64,000 nucleotides of DNA, from NCBI GenBank assembly GCA_038277395.1, contig CM076189.1, positions 214,498,011 to 214,562,010 on the forward strand, written 5' to 3'. This document shows, in pieces, positions 23,851-35,100 of the stretch. Source of the stretch: Dryocosmus kuriphilus. Lineage: Eukaryota > Arthropoda > Insecta > Hymenoptera > Cynipidae. Position 1 is the first letter of the stretch. Each line of letters starts with the position of its first letter. Position numbers and translations under genes: made by a program. Below the pieces are notes generated by a model that worked only from the letters and a program-made list of their open reading frames with translations, was not told where the DNA came from and did not search any database.

Positions 23851-24242
23851 ATGTTTTGTAATTGGTTTTTGATTGAGGCTTTAAACAAAGTAGAAACAAA
23901 AGAAGACGAGGGAGAGAAAAAAGAAGGAAGGAGATTTGGTTGGTTGCCTTCTTTTTTCCCTCTTCTTTTCTTGTTTTTCTTCTTTGAATTTTTGCTAGAA
24001 GCCTTTTCAGAATTTTTAGTTTGATTGGTCCAAATTTGATCCCGGAGCTGTTTTTTTTTTATTAACAACTTTTTACTTAAAAGTTCAAAAGTTATGTTGT
24101 TTCATCATGTGTGGTTTGTTTTAATGAGTGCCTTATCAGAGATGGTACCATTCGACAGTTAAACATCAAACATTACTGTAGATTGCCAAAGTGTTGCAAG
24201 CAATTGGTACTACATACATTCGGTTGAGTCGTTTCAATTAAT

Positions 24243-24259
24243 TAAAAAAAAAAAAAAAA
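24243..24259 (-). terminator. RNA polymerase III-type T run after 5S-like sequence
   Basis: On the minus strand a run of more than fifteen T lies eight bases beyond the end of the 5S-like sequence. Pol III terminates at such runs. It could also be a retroposed tail read on the other strand. Confidence 0.45.
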
Positions 24260-24266
24260 GAGAGAA

Positions 24267-24388
24267 TGCCTAACATCACGCAGTATTCTCAAATGGTCAT
24301 TCATCCAAGTACTAACCGCGATCATTGTTGCTTAACTTACGTGATCGGAAGAAATCCGGCGGTCACTCAACATGGTTTGAATGTAGGT
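24267..24388 (-). rRNA. 5S rRNA-like gene or pseudogene
   Basis: Read on the minus strand, about 120 bases follow the 5S rRNA plan. CCGATCACGTAAGTTAAGCA and GCGGTTAGTACTTGGATGAA correspond to the most conserved 5S segments, including the internal promoter region. The two ends (CCTACAT and ATGTTAGG) can still pair as helix I with one bulged base. Many positions differ from animal 5S, especially in the first 40 bases, so this is a diverged variant, a pseudogene or a 5S-headed SINE. A T run suited to Pol III termination follows directly. Confidence 0.7.
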
Positions 24389-25549
24389 TTTATAATAATG
24401 TTCATTTTCCACATATGAAGAGCAAACAATAACATATAATTTCAATCACAAAATTATTAATTTTTAAACAGTATATATGATAATGAAATGTCCCTACCTT
24501 CTCAACTACCATATTAAGGAGCAAATTTAAAGAAAAGTCTACCTCATACGCTCGCTACAATTTTATTTTCAAAAGCAAATACCATTTAGATAACAATGAA
24601 AATACTATTCTCATTTCCATAAAAATAATAATATACCAAATCGAATACAAATTCCGATCATTGCTGTCTCTGTAGGCTGTATTCAAAAGTATTTCGCCCT
24701 ATAATTTTATACCTTGTCCTTCTCTCCTTTCTTGTAAAATGTATTTTATTGCTGTAACAAAATTATACTGCTATATTATACTACTCGATTCACTATGTTA
24801 CGATACCAATATTTTTACAAAAATCTAGGCATATTAAAAAATTACGGTTTCTATATTACCAACAGAAGTAAAATGATCGACCATGCAACGGGTAGAAAAA
24901 TAAGAAAACAGGCTTTTTAAACTTACCTACAGTCAAAAATGTATTATTAGTGAGTAATCTTTAATCGCAACAGCTCTAGATAAAGTAGATAAATCCTGAA
25001 AATTTTTGTAATCTCCTACAATATCTTTGAAAATCCTATGAAATCCCTTAAACTCTGTAAAATTTTTATAAAATTTTTTTAATTTGCGTTCATTAAAAGT
25101 CTTATTTCCTTAAAATCAATGGAGATCCTATAAAATCCCTTGATCTTGTGAAATCCTTCAAATCCCTTTTAAAAATTTCTCTAAAATCTTTGAAATTCTC
25201 TTAAATTTTGTGGTTTTGAAATACCTTAACTTAAAACTAACCAAAACATTAAAAAGAAAAAAATGTGAAAAAATACCTGGTTTTCGTTCTAAAGAAAATT
25301 TATAATTATTTTAGTTTTTTGTTAAGGTTTATAATATTTAGGTTTTGGCTTAAAAAAAGATAAAAATATTGAAATCTGACAAAATTGTTGAAAATTTGTA
25401 ATATTATGTAGTTACGAAAAAAAATATATTATCGATTTTTGCAAGAATCTGAGAATTGCGAATTTTTTTATCTTCTTTTCATTCAGGATCTGGCTATTTT
25501 AATTGCTAAAATATTTGGAAGTTCAAACTTAAGGAATCAAAGTTTAGTT
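24389..25549. other. AT-rich interval between 5S-like sequences
   Basis: No gene supported. At 24990-25215 the strand carries AAATCCCTTAAA / AAATCCTTCAAATC-type short words like the reversed arm at 19900-20130, so a fragment of that foldback family is probably present. Confidence 0.45.
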
Positions 25550-25662
25550 AATGCCTTCGGGCATTAATTTAGTGAGCGTGTTACTCGTCCGATCGTAAGA
25601 GTTAAGCAGACGCCTGCATGGCTACAATCCGGATGGTGACCGTTGTACTAAAAATTACCCCC
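25550..25662 (+). rRNA. Degenerate 5S rRNA-like sequence
   Basis: On the plus strand GTTACTCGTCCGATCGTAAG, AGTTAAGCAGACG, GGCTACAATCCGGATGGTGA and CCGTTGTAC follow 5S rRNA order and spacing. Divergence is higher than in the minus-strand copy at 24267-24388, and no T-run terminator follows closely. It is best regarded as a 5S pseudogene or SINE head. Confidence 0.55.
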
Positions 25663-25766
25663 TTGTAAAAGAATCAATTATAAACAATTATTGTTGTTTA
25701 TGTACGTTAAAAAAAAGTACCAACAATTTTTTTCTTTTCTTTTAATACATGTAACTGTTTCTTTTT

Positions 25767-25862
25767 TTAATGGAATGGAATTGAATGGAATGGAGTTGAA
25801 TTAAAATTAAAGTAAATGAATTAAATTGAATTGATTTGAATTGAATTGAATTGCTTTGTTTT
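25767..25862 (+). repeat. GGAAT/GAATT simple-repeat tract
   Basis: Imperfect pentanucleotide repeats (GGAATGGAATTGAATGGAAT, then GAATTGAATTGAATT) decaying into ATTCTATTCTAT on the right. Confidence 0.8.
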
Positions 25863-27597
25863 ATTTTATTTGTATTTTATTCTATTCTATGATATTCTAT
25901 TATATATTTTTTTATTAAATAATATTGAAGCATATTATTAAATTATATAATATTTTTTAAGCGTAATTTAATTTTAGGTTTAAATCATTTTATAAAATGT
26001 ATTGATTTAAAGAGTACACTAAAAAATCATTAAAAAACCTGAACCTAACTTTCTTCTTTAAACAAAAGATAATTGAATAACAACATTAGCATTGTTAGAT
26101 TTAAATAATCAAAATTAAAAAAGAAAACAGCATTAATCTCATTATATCGATCTTTTGATTAAACTGAAAAATAATAACAACAATATTATTAATGATATAA
26201 TTAACGTCATTCAGAAAAAGTTTAATTCACATTTTATTTTATTATTTTTTTATAGGTATTATTATTGGCTTGAAAATATACTACTTAGTATCAGTTACGT
26301 TACAGATTATACATTTTTCTAAAAATTAATTATATTATAAAAATTTATATACCAACTAAAACTCATGAAATTTTCAAGTAACTTGCAACTTTACCGAAAA
26401 TAAAATAGAGGTAGCGACTTTCAAAGTTGTCATGATCAAGCTCTGAATGAAATTTGCATTTTGAGCACCGAAAACAAAGAAATCTTTTTTATCTTCTACA
26501 TAATCGATAACGGATTTAGAATAGAAAGCATGAAAAGATTTTTGAAATTTAACCTACAGTCGAAACACATGATCACCAAAGACTTCTTTTCAATGTATAC
26601 GAGCGCTACGTGAGCTGCAATCCCTATTATATTTTATCTCCTGAAATACGGCTATTTTACCAACATAAATTCAATGGTGTCAATATTAACAATTATTTCA
26701 ATTATCAAATAATGTCAAATTATCAATATTGTCAATATTATCAACAGAAGAAAAATGATCGGCATACATTGAGAAATACGTTGCGCGCAGATAAGGCTTC
26801 TTTGGGCTTTTTTCTAAGAGAAGATAATTGATTATGTTCTGTGTATACTAACGTCTTTATAAAGACAATGATAAGAAACGAAAAACTTTTCTAACAAAAA
26901 CCAGGTACCCTTAAAAATTTGTAATTGACAACAATTCTAGAGAAGCAGTGAAGTTTTATCATTGACCCATGATTTTTATCACGAAATGCCTAAATTATCG
27001 ACCGTATACATAGAATTCTAATATGAAGCCAGTAATGGATCACCAGCGATATATTATTAGGAAAAATACTAATTATTCAATTATAAAATTCCAAAATGGT
27101 GCCAAATATGTAACATCAGCATATTTTGTAAAAAATAGGCATTTGAAAATTCCCTACTGTATCAACATCTACTAACTGCGTCTTTAGCTCTCCTAATACC
27201 AACATGCGATAAATGTAAAAAACATTTAATTCTACCCACGGATATTTTAAGAAATAAAACACTATTATGCTTCATCAATAAGACCGTTTGTAATACGAGT
27301 TGAGTTTGAGTGTAATTTCCAATCAGTGCGAATTAACAGCAAAATCTGCAGTTACCATCATTTGATACTAAATTCGAATCATCGTTATGAAATATATTCG
27401 TTTCCCCATTAAAAATCGAAAAAGGCCTTATTTTCAGTACTCATAGCATTAAGTTCGCTGATAGCTCTATAAAATTTTCCTAGAAAAATATTTTTAAAAT
27501 ATTGCCGTTTCTAGCAGCATAAAACTAAACATAACTTGAAAGTTTATTGAATATTGTATCATGTTGAAATTAATATAGAATACCATATAAAAAAAAA
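25863..27597. other. AT-rich interval without supported genes
   Basis: Low-complexity AT-rich sequence. The open frame at 26610-26831 covers TCAATATT/ATCAATATTGTC simple repeats and shows no domain, so it is not called. Confidence 0.45.
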
Positions 27598-29083
27598 TCT
27601 GCCCGCTTCGCGAGCACATTCTCACCACGCGCTTCGCGCGAAGAAGTATGAGCGCGCCTAGGGCGCGCGTCTGTTGGCACTCGCGCTTCGAGCTCGATAC
27701 GTTATTTACCTCGCGCTACGCGCTCGGTATTTATGGATCGTATAAGCCTTTAAATTAAAAATCAAACCATTGATCATTGTAATTTGGTAATTTTTGTAAT
27801 TGTTGTCTTAATCTTTCAAATCACCTACATATTTTTAATGAAATTATTAAATTTGAATTTTATTAAAAATTACAAAAGAAATTTTTTTATTTAAGGCTCT
27901 ATAGACCTTAAGGAATACATTCTCATCATGACAGGATTTCGATTCTTAAAAGTAAAACAATGAGTATTATAAATAAATTTTGTAGCTCTTTCCAAGGTGA
28001 ACAATTCTTCTTGTTAATATTTTCTCATATCTTGCATAGTTTTGATGAACAGGTTTCCTTTATATTTCATAATATATTTCACGAATAACTCAAAAACTAC
28101 GTGTCTGCTCAAAAAAATGATGCAAGGAAGATTTGTAGATCCTTTTAAGATGAACAACTTTGTTTATTATCATTTTTTCGTATCTTGCATAGTTTGGCGG
28201 GAAATTTGACATTTTTTATTTTTAATAACGTTTTCTCGATTGAAACAAAATCCGTGCATTTCATCAAGAAATGATTAATACAAAATTTGTAGACCTTTTT
28301 GAGTTTTTGAATTTGTGAAAACAGTTTTGGATGGATAAAACCATAACCGTTGGTCAAAAACCACTGGTTAACGAACTCACCCTTACTTTTTACGCCTTAA
28401 AGAAGTATGCCAAAGCGCAATCCAATCCGATTAGTCCTTCGAAAGTTATCGTGATAACAGACTACAACGACAACGACGACAACAACGCGTCTGCTCAAAA
28501 ACGTGATAGAGATAAAATTTATAGACCTTTTTGAGGTGAGCAAGTTTGTTTATTATCATTTTTTCGTATCTTGCATAGTTTGGCGGATAATTTGAAATTT
28601 TTTGTTTTTAATAACGTTTTCTCGATTAAAACAAAAACCGTGCATTTTATTGAAGAATGGATGAAACAAACTTTGTAGATTTTTTTAAGATGAACAATTT
28701 TGCTCTTTCTGTTTTCTTTGTATCTCGCATAGTTTAGCCGGAAAATTGATTTTTTTATTTTGTGAAAACAGGTTTTGATGGATAAAACCATAACCACTGG
28801 TCAAAAATCGCTGTTTAACGAACTAATCCTTTCTTTTTGTACCCTGAAGAAGTGTGGCAAAGCAAAATCCAATCCGATTAGTCCTTCGAAAGTTAACGTA
28901 GGAACAGACGCCGACGACAACAACAACAACAACGACGATGACGACAACGACAGATAGACAGACACCGTCGTAAAAACCGTTTTTTCGGATTCAGGGCGTC
29001 ATGAAATGTCGAGATTTCATGAAATCCAAGAAAGTAATTTTTCACATAAAACTAATACCTTCTCATTGAGATGAGAATGTAAA
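27598..29083 (+). repeat. TCTGCCCGC-headed interspersed repeat, copy C
   Basis: Head TCTGCCCGCTTCGCGAGC and tail GATGAGAATGTAAA as in copies A and B. The 3' module (GATGGATAAAACCATAACC to the GACAAC tract) occurs twice, at about 28315-28490 and 28760-28990. This copy therefore arose by internal duplication or by recombination between copies. An extra AT-rich segment near 27770-27860 interrupts the head region. Confidence 0.75.
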
Positions 29084-29240
29084 AATGAAGAAATTCACGT
29101 TTTGATGTGCTTTAATCGACTGGTAAGCGTGAGTAACGCGATGAGAATGCGCCTGAGCAAAGAGGAAAATTTTTAATAACTTTTACAAACTTTATTATTA
29201 ACTGACTTTTTTATTTTTGTGCCGTTTTAGTATATATACT

Positions 29241-29467
29241 TAAGTTATTTGTGGCCTTTACGGCATTGATTCTATTTCTAGTTATTAAGTTTCACAGAGG
29301 AATATCAGTTAAACAGATATCTGTTATATCGACACTCTTGTAAGTTAAATTTTAAAATTTAGCTTACAAGAGTGTCGATGTAACAGATATCTGCTTAACT
29401 GATATTCCTCTGTGAAACTTAATAATTAGAAATAGAATCAATGCCGTAAAGGCCACAAATAACTTAA
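29241..29467. repeat. 227-bp near-perfect palindrome
   Basis: The arms TAAGTTATTTGTGGCCTTTA... and their reverse complement meet at about 29354 with almost no spacer and only a few differences. Internal parts include AACAGATATCTG and CACTCTTGTAAG/CTTACAAGAGTG. An RNA from either strand would form one long hairpin. It lies between repeat copies C and D and could be a MITE of foldback type. Confidence 0.85.
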
Positions 29468-29529
29468 ACATTATTATTAACTTCATAGTGATGTATTTTT
29501 TGACTAAAACAACTATTATACGTTTCATG

Positions 29530-30415
29530 AATAAACTATGCTTTGGATCAAAAAATAGTTTGAAGCAAATTTGTAGATCTTTTTAAGATGAACAATTCTG
29601 CTTGTTAGTATTTTCTCGTACCTCGCATAGTTTTGCTGAAAAGTGGATTTGTTTGTATTTAATAACATATTTCACGAATAAATCAAAAACTACGCGTCTT
29701 TTCGAAAAAATAATTGAGACCAAATTTGTAGACCTTTTTGAGCTAAACAACTTTATTTATCATAATTTTTTCCGTATCTTGCATAGTTTGGCGGGAAATT
29801 TGAAATTTTTGATTTTTAATAACGTTTTCTCGATTGAAACAAAAACCGTGAATTTTATCAAAAAATGGTTGATACAAAACTGGTAGATATTTTTAAGCTG
29901 AACAACTTTATTTATTATAATTTTTGTCGTATCTTGAATATTTTGTCAAGAAACCGCAGTTCTCTATTTTCAATAACGTTTTCTCAATTAAAACGAAAAC
30001 CGTGCATGCTATCAAAAAATAGTTGAAACAAAATTTGTAGATTTTTTTGAGATGAACAATTTTACTTCCTACCGTTTTTTTGTATCTCGCATAGTTCAGC
30101 CGGAAAATTGATTTTTTGATTTTATGGAAACCGTTTTTGATGGATAAAACCATAACCACTGGTCAAAAACCGCTGGTTAACGAACTCTTCCTTACTTTTT
30201 ACCCCATAAAGAAGTGTGCCAAAGCGCAATCCAATCCGATTAGTACTTCGAAAGTTATCGTGGGAACAGACTCCAACGACAACGATAACGACGACAACGT
30301 CGACGACGGCAACGACAGACAGACGCCGTCGAAAAAAACCGTTTTTTCGGATTCAGGAGGTCACGAAACGTTGAGATTTCATGAAATTCGCGAAAGTCAT
30401 TTTTGTAATGTAATA
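29530..30415 (+). repeat. TCTGCCCGC-family repeat, partial copy D
   Basis: Matches the body and 3' module of copies A-C (TTTGTAGA and TTTGGCGGGAAATTTG blocks, GATGGATAAAACCATAACC, the AACGACAACG tract, TTTCATGAAATTCGCGAAAG). It lacks the GC-rich head and ends before the GATGAGAATGT tail. Confidence 0.7.
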
Positions 30416-31001
30416 ATAATGCAAAATGTAAATCATAGACTAACAGAAAACTTTGTTTGAAGTCTCTTTTAAGATATCAAAATGGCGTTTAGGTATTTAA
30501 GAATTCGCGGCACGTAACCCAGGCGTAAATGGGAACAGATAGACGACTGAATCGTAAGTTTTTTTTTACACTGTTTAGATTGAAGTACCCTCCAAGGTGA
30601 TTTCTAAAGATGCATCGCGAAATTGGAAAAACATGCAACTTGAATAAAATTATTATTTGAAATTTCTCTACAACAAAAATGAGAAATCTTAGAAAATTGG
30701 ATGAAATTATCAGGGAAGGATTAAAGCAAGAATCTAATATTCTCATCGGCTTTGAAGGACGGTTTACTGGCCGTGGCACCGGTCAGACGATCATCCTTTT
30801 CTTTGTTTCGCACACTGCAGTGAGGGCTGAGCGTGGCCCGGCTTTTCTAATGGGCCAGTACGCGTGTACGAGTTTCTGCAGCACCGTTCAAAACTAGAAT
30901 TTACCGTTCCGCCTGTAATTTTCCACACTTGAGATAGTTATTTTTATTTTAACAATAGAATTGATAAAAATTATTCTTAAAGATAGTGCGAGTTATAAAT
31001 T
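30416..31001. other. Interval without supported genes
   Basis: Two overlapping open frames on opposite strands (30489-30779 and 30679-30897) show no recognised domain. Nothing else is evident. Confidence 0.4.
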
Positions 31002-31450
31002 GTTCCTGGTGGAAGTTTCGGACCCAAACGGAATCCAATTTGAATCTATTTGATTCCGTGTGAATGCGGAATCTGTTTCCGAATTACTCCGACCCAGTCT
31101 ATTTGAGTCCGAATGATTTCGATTGACACATGTTCGGAACCAATCGGATTCAAGGTCGGAATCATTCGATGCCATTCGGAATGCATGTCTTTGTCTAAAG
31201 GAGTCAGACAGAATGAAAAGTTTCTTCGGACTTATACGGAATCAATCGGAATGAACTTGGAGAGAATAATTCGGACTCAAAAGAAATGGATCGTAATCGA
31301 ACGGACTCATTCGGAATTAATTTTCCTTCGATTAAGATTGAGTCCGTGCTTCGGAAACAGATTTCGCATTCACACGTAATCATTCGAAATCATTCGGAGT
31401 CGTTTAGATTCAAACGGACTCAAATCCATTCCGAAACTTTCATCAGGGAC
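31002..31450. mobile_element. MITE-like element rich in GGAATC/GATTCC words
   Basis: The ends GTTCCTGGTGGAAGTTTCGG and, read on the minus strand, GTCCCTGATGAAAGTTTCGG are inverted repeats. Homology continues inward for about 90 bp (GTGTGAATGCGGAATCTGTT mirrored on the right). The interior is dense in CGGACTCAAT/GGAATCATTCGG words in both orientations. At 449 bp without a transposase it is a non-autonomous TIR element. No target duplication was evident. Confidence 0.7.
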
Positions 31451-31763
31451 GTGACCATGTTGCCATTAAAATTTTTAGAATAAATTTTTTTTCGAAAATA
31501 AAAGTTTTAAGCCATTCTTACTTTATTCTCATTTTGAGAAATAAAAGATCTTATTTCATAAAACAACAAATGAGCTGCGGACCAAAAATGATCCCACCGT
31601 TTTTCTGTGATCTTGGTGACAATATTAGAAAAACAATAAAAAAAACAATATTAGATTTTTTTTAAAGAATGTAAGAAAATGCAAAATTCCATCGGTTTTC
31701 ACAGTCAGTTATGGTTCATAAATTCATGAAAAAGTGAGAGAAATCTTTATCCCTGTCTTAACA

Positions 31764-32105
31764 ATGAAGATGTTCTTTATCCTGGTTCTTTCTATTATTG
31801 CATTCGCATACAGTTCCGGTGAGTTATTCGAAATCAAAAATTACGAATGGTTAACACATATCTACTAAAATTTAAACTCGTTTTCACAAGTGATGTTTGT
31901 AATTTCAGTATAATTGATCTGTTATAAATCTTTTAAAAATGTAAAAAGTGCATATAGGAAAACATGATGATTGTTTCAAATATTCCTTATTCATATTTCC
32001 AATGACGTACTTCTTTATCCGTAGAGACTGGTGAATCTTCAGAAAATAATTATTCTGGCGCAAACGAGGACGCAAAACTTGTACAAGAAATGGCTGGATG
32101 GGGTC
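31764..32105 (+). CDS. Exons 1-2 of the secreted 12-Cys gene
   Basis: Exon 1 starts at ATG 31764 and ends at TTCCG before the donor GTGAGT at 31819. Exon 2 follows the acceptor TTTATCCGTAG (ending 32024) and ends before the donor GTAAGT at 32106. The split codon gives Glu19. Exon 2 encodes the linker from Glu19 to Gly45. Intron 1 is 206 bp. No clear TATA box was seen upstream. Confidence 0.72.
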
Positions 32106-35100
32106 GTAAGTAATTAAAAAATATTGTTAAAGATACCGAAAAAAATGTTTAAAAATAGTATATTATGCATCATGGGAGGGAAGTAGGTGTTTTTGGTCTC
32201 GCGCGATGTTTGCAGAACGAGTAGTAGGTAGGGCGCTTGCGGCGCCCTCTACCAATTACTCGTTCACAGATTACTCCCGTAATGCATACAATATTTTCTT
32301 CAACACATGGTATAAAATCGCGGATTTTTGAGTCATGTGAAGCGGGCCGGACATTGTAGTTTTCGGTCCAGAGAAACGAACTGAGAAAAAAAGTAGTGAC
32401 AGACGAAAAAGCTTGTGACAGATGAAAAAAAACTCGGACGTGCTGCCTCTGGCGGAGAATCTTGTGGTAGTTACGACGTAGCCGTAGATTTTCCGTGAGA
32501 GTGAGGGTGGGTTATGCAATGGCACGCTAACTTTGGGAAGTGTTCATATACAGGGTGTCTAAAAAGTCCCGGGACGGTTGGATATTTCCTCAAGTAAAAT
32601 ATTTTTCAAAAAAGTGAAGGTCATTCCTGAAGTAAATTTCAACGAGGAATTCAATGGTGACCTTCATTTTGACCTTGAAGTTGATCTTCATGGCTTTTTG
32701 AAGGTCAACTTTGTTTTTTTAAATGGAAACCTCCTTTTTTAACATCTGCAATCGATAGAGCGGAAAATTCTACGTTCAGGTACGTACTCAAGTCATAGGT
32801 CAATTGTAACGTTCAAGGTCAGCTAGAGGTTATTTAAAATTGACAAAGATTTCCAAGAGGTCAGTGCAACTCCTGAAGTAAATTTTAACGAGGAATTCAA
32901 TGGTGACCTTCATTTTGACCTTTTAGTTGACTTTCATGGCTTTTTGAAGGTCAACTTTGTTTTTTTAAATGGAAACCCCCTTTTTTACATCTGCAATCGA
33001 TAGAGCAAAAAATTATACGTTCAGGTACGTACCCAAGTTACTGGTCAATTGTAACGTTCAAGGTTAGTTAGAGGTGATTTGAAATCATCAAAGTTTTCCA
33101 AGAGGCCAGTGCAACTCCTGAAGTAAATTTTAACGAGGAATTCAATGGTGACCTTCATTTTGACCTTTTAGTTGACCTTCATGGCTTTTTGAAGGTCAAC
33201 TTTGTTTTTTTAAATGGAAACCTCCTTTTTTATATCTGAAATCGATAGAGCGAAAAATTATACGTTCAGGTACGTACCCAAGTCATAGGTCAATTGTAAC
33301 GTTCAAGGTCAGTTAGAGGTTATTTAAAATTGACAAAGATTTCCAAGAGGTCAGTGCAATTCCTGAAGTAAATTTTAACGAAAAATTCAATGGTGACCTT
33401 CATTTTGACCTTTTAGTTGACCTTCATGACTTTTTGAAGGTCAATTTTGTTTTTTTAAATGGAAACCCCCTTTTTTTACATCTGCAATCGATAGAGCGGA
33501 AAATTCTACGTGCAGGTACGTACCCAAGTCATAGGTCAATTGTAACGTCCAAGGTCAGCTAGAGGTTATTTAAAATTGACAAAGATTTCCAAGAGGTCAG
33601 TGCAATTCCTGAAGTAAATTTTAACGAGAAATTCAATGGTGACCTTCATTTTGACCTTTTAATTGACCTTCATGACTTTTTGAAGGTCAATTTTGTTTTT
33701 TTAAATGGAAACCCCCTTTTTTTACATCTGCAATCGATAGAGCGGAAAATTCTACGTTCAGATACGTACCCAAGTCATAGGTCAATTGTAACGTTCAAGG
33801 TCAGCTAGAGGTTATTTAAAATTGACAAAGATTTCCAAGAGGTCAGTACAATTCCTGAAGTAAATTTTAACGAGAAATTCAATGGTGACCTTCATTTTGA
33901 CCTTTTAGTTGATCTTCATGGCTTTTTGAAGGTCAACTTTGTTTTTTTAAATGGAAACCCCCTTTTTTACATCTGCAATCGATAGAGCAAAAAAATTCTA
34001 CGTTCAGGTACGTACCCAAGTCATAGGTCAATTGTAACTTTCAAGGTCATCTAGAGGTTATTTAAAATTGACAAAGATTTCCAAGAGGTCAGTGCAATTC
34101 CTGAAGTAAATTTTAACGAGAAATTCAATGGTGACCTTCATTTTGACCTTTTAGTTGACCTTCATGACTTTTTGAAGGTCAATTTTGTTTTTTTAAATGG
34201 AAACTCCCTTTTTTTACATCTGCAATCGATAGAGCGGAAAATTCTACGTTCAGATACGTACCCAAGTCATAGATCAATTGTAACTTTCAAGGTCCGTTAG
34301 AGGTTATTTGAAATTATCAAAGTTTTCCAAGAGGCCAGTGCAATTCCTGAATTAAATTTTAACGAGGAATTCAATGGTGACCTTCATTTTGACCTTTTAG
34401 TTGACCTTCATGGCTTTTTGAAGGTCAACTTTGTTTTTTTTAAATGGAAACCCCCTTTTTTACATCTGCAATCGATAGAGCAAAAAATTATACGTTCAGG
34501 TACGTACCCAAGTCATAGGTCAATTATAACGTTCAAGGTCAGTTAGAGGTTATTTGAAATTATCAAAGTTTTCCAAGAGGCCAGTGCAATTCCTGAAGTA
34601 AATTTTAACGAGGAATTCAATGGTGACCTTCATTTTGACCTTTTAGTCGACTTCATGGCTTTTTGAAGGTCAACTTTGTTTTTTAAAATGGAAACCTCCT
34701 TTTTTACATCTGCAATCGATAGAGCGAAAAATTATACGTTCAGGTACGTACCCAAGTCATAGGTCAATTGTAACGTTCAAGGTCAGTTAGAGGTTATTTG
34801 AAATTAACAAAGATTTCCAAGAGTTCAGTGTAATTCCTGAAGTAAATTTCAACGAGAAATTCATTGGTGAATTCTGTATTGATCTTGGTGATGATCTTCA
34901 AGGTTTTTTCAAGGTTTTTTCCAAGCAATTTACGTTTACGTTTAGCATTACCCAGGAACAACGACGTGGACGTAGTAAATTCTGTTCCCTTTGGGGTGCT
35001 TGATTAGCGTGAGTCCCTTTGCCTCTCACGTTTTGAGGTGCTTGATTAGCGTGAGTCTCCTTGCCTCTCAGTTTCGGGATGCTTGATTAGCGTGAGTCCC

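Noticed and set aside
23749..24024. 91-codon plus-strand frame near the Penelope-like element
   Set aside because: Overlaps the terminal region and a purine-rich tract; low-complexity Phe/Glu content and no homology recognised.
30679..30897. 72-codon frame with balanced composition
   Set aside because: No domain and it overlaps another frame on the opposite strand; nothing supports either.
32600..34860. CRISPR or gene array
   Set aside because: Contiguous 245-bp tandem units without spacers or coding capacity, lying inside a transposon.
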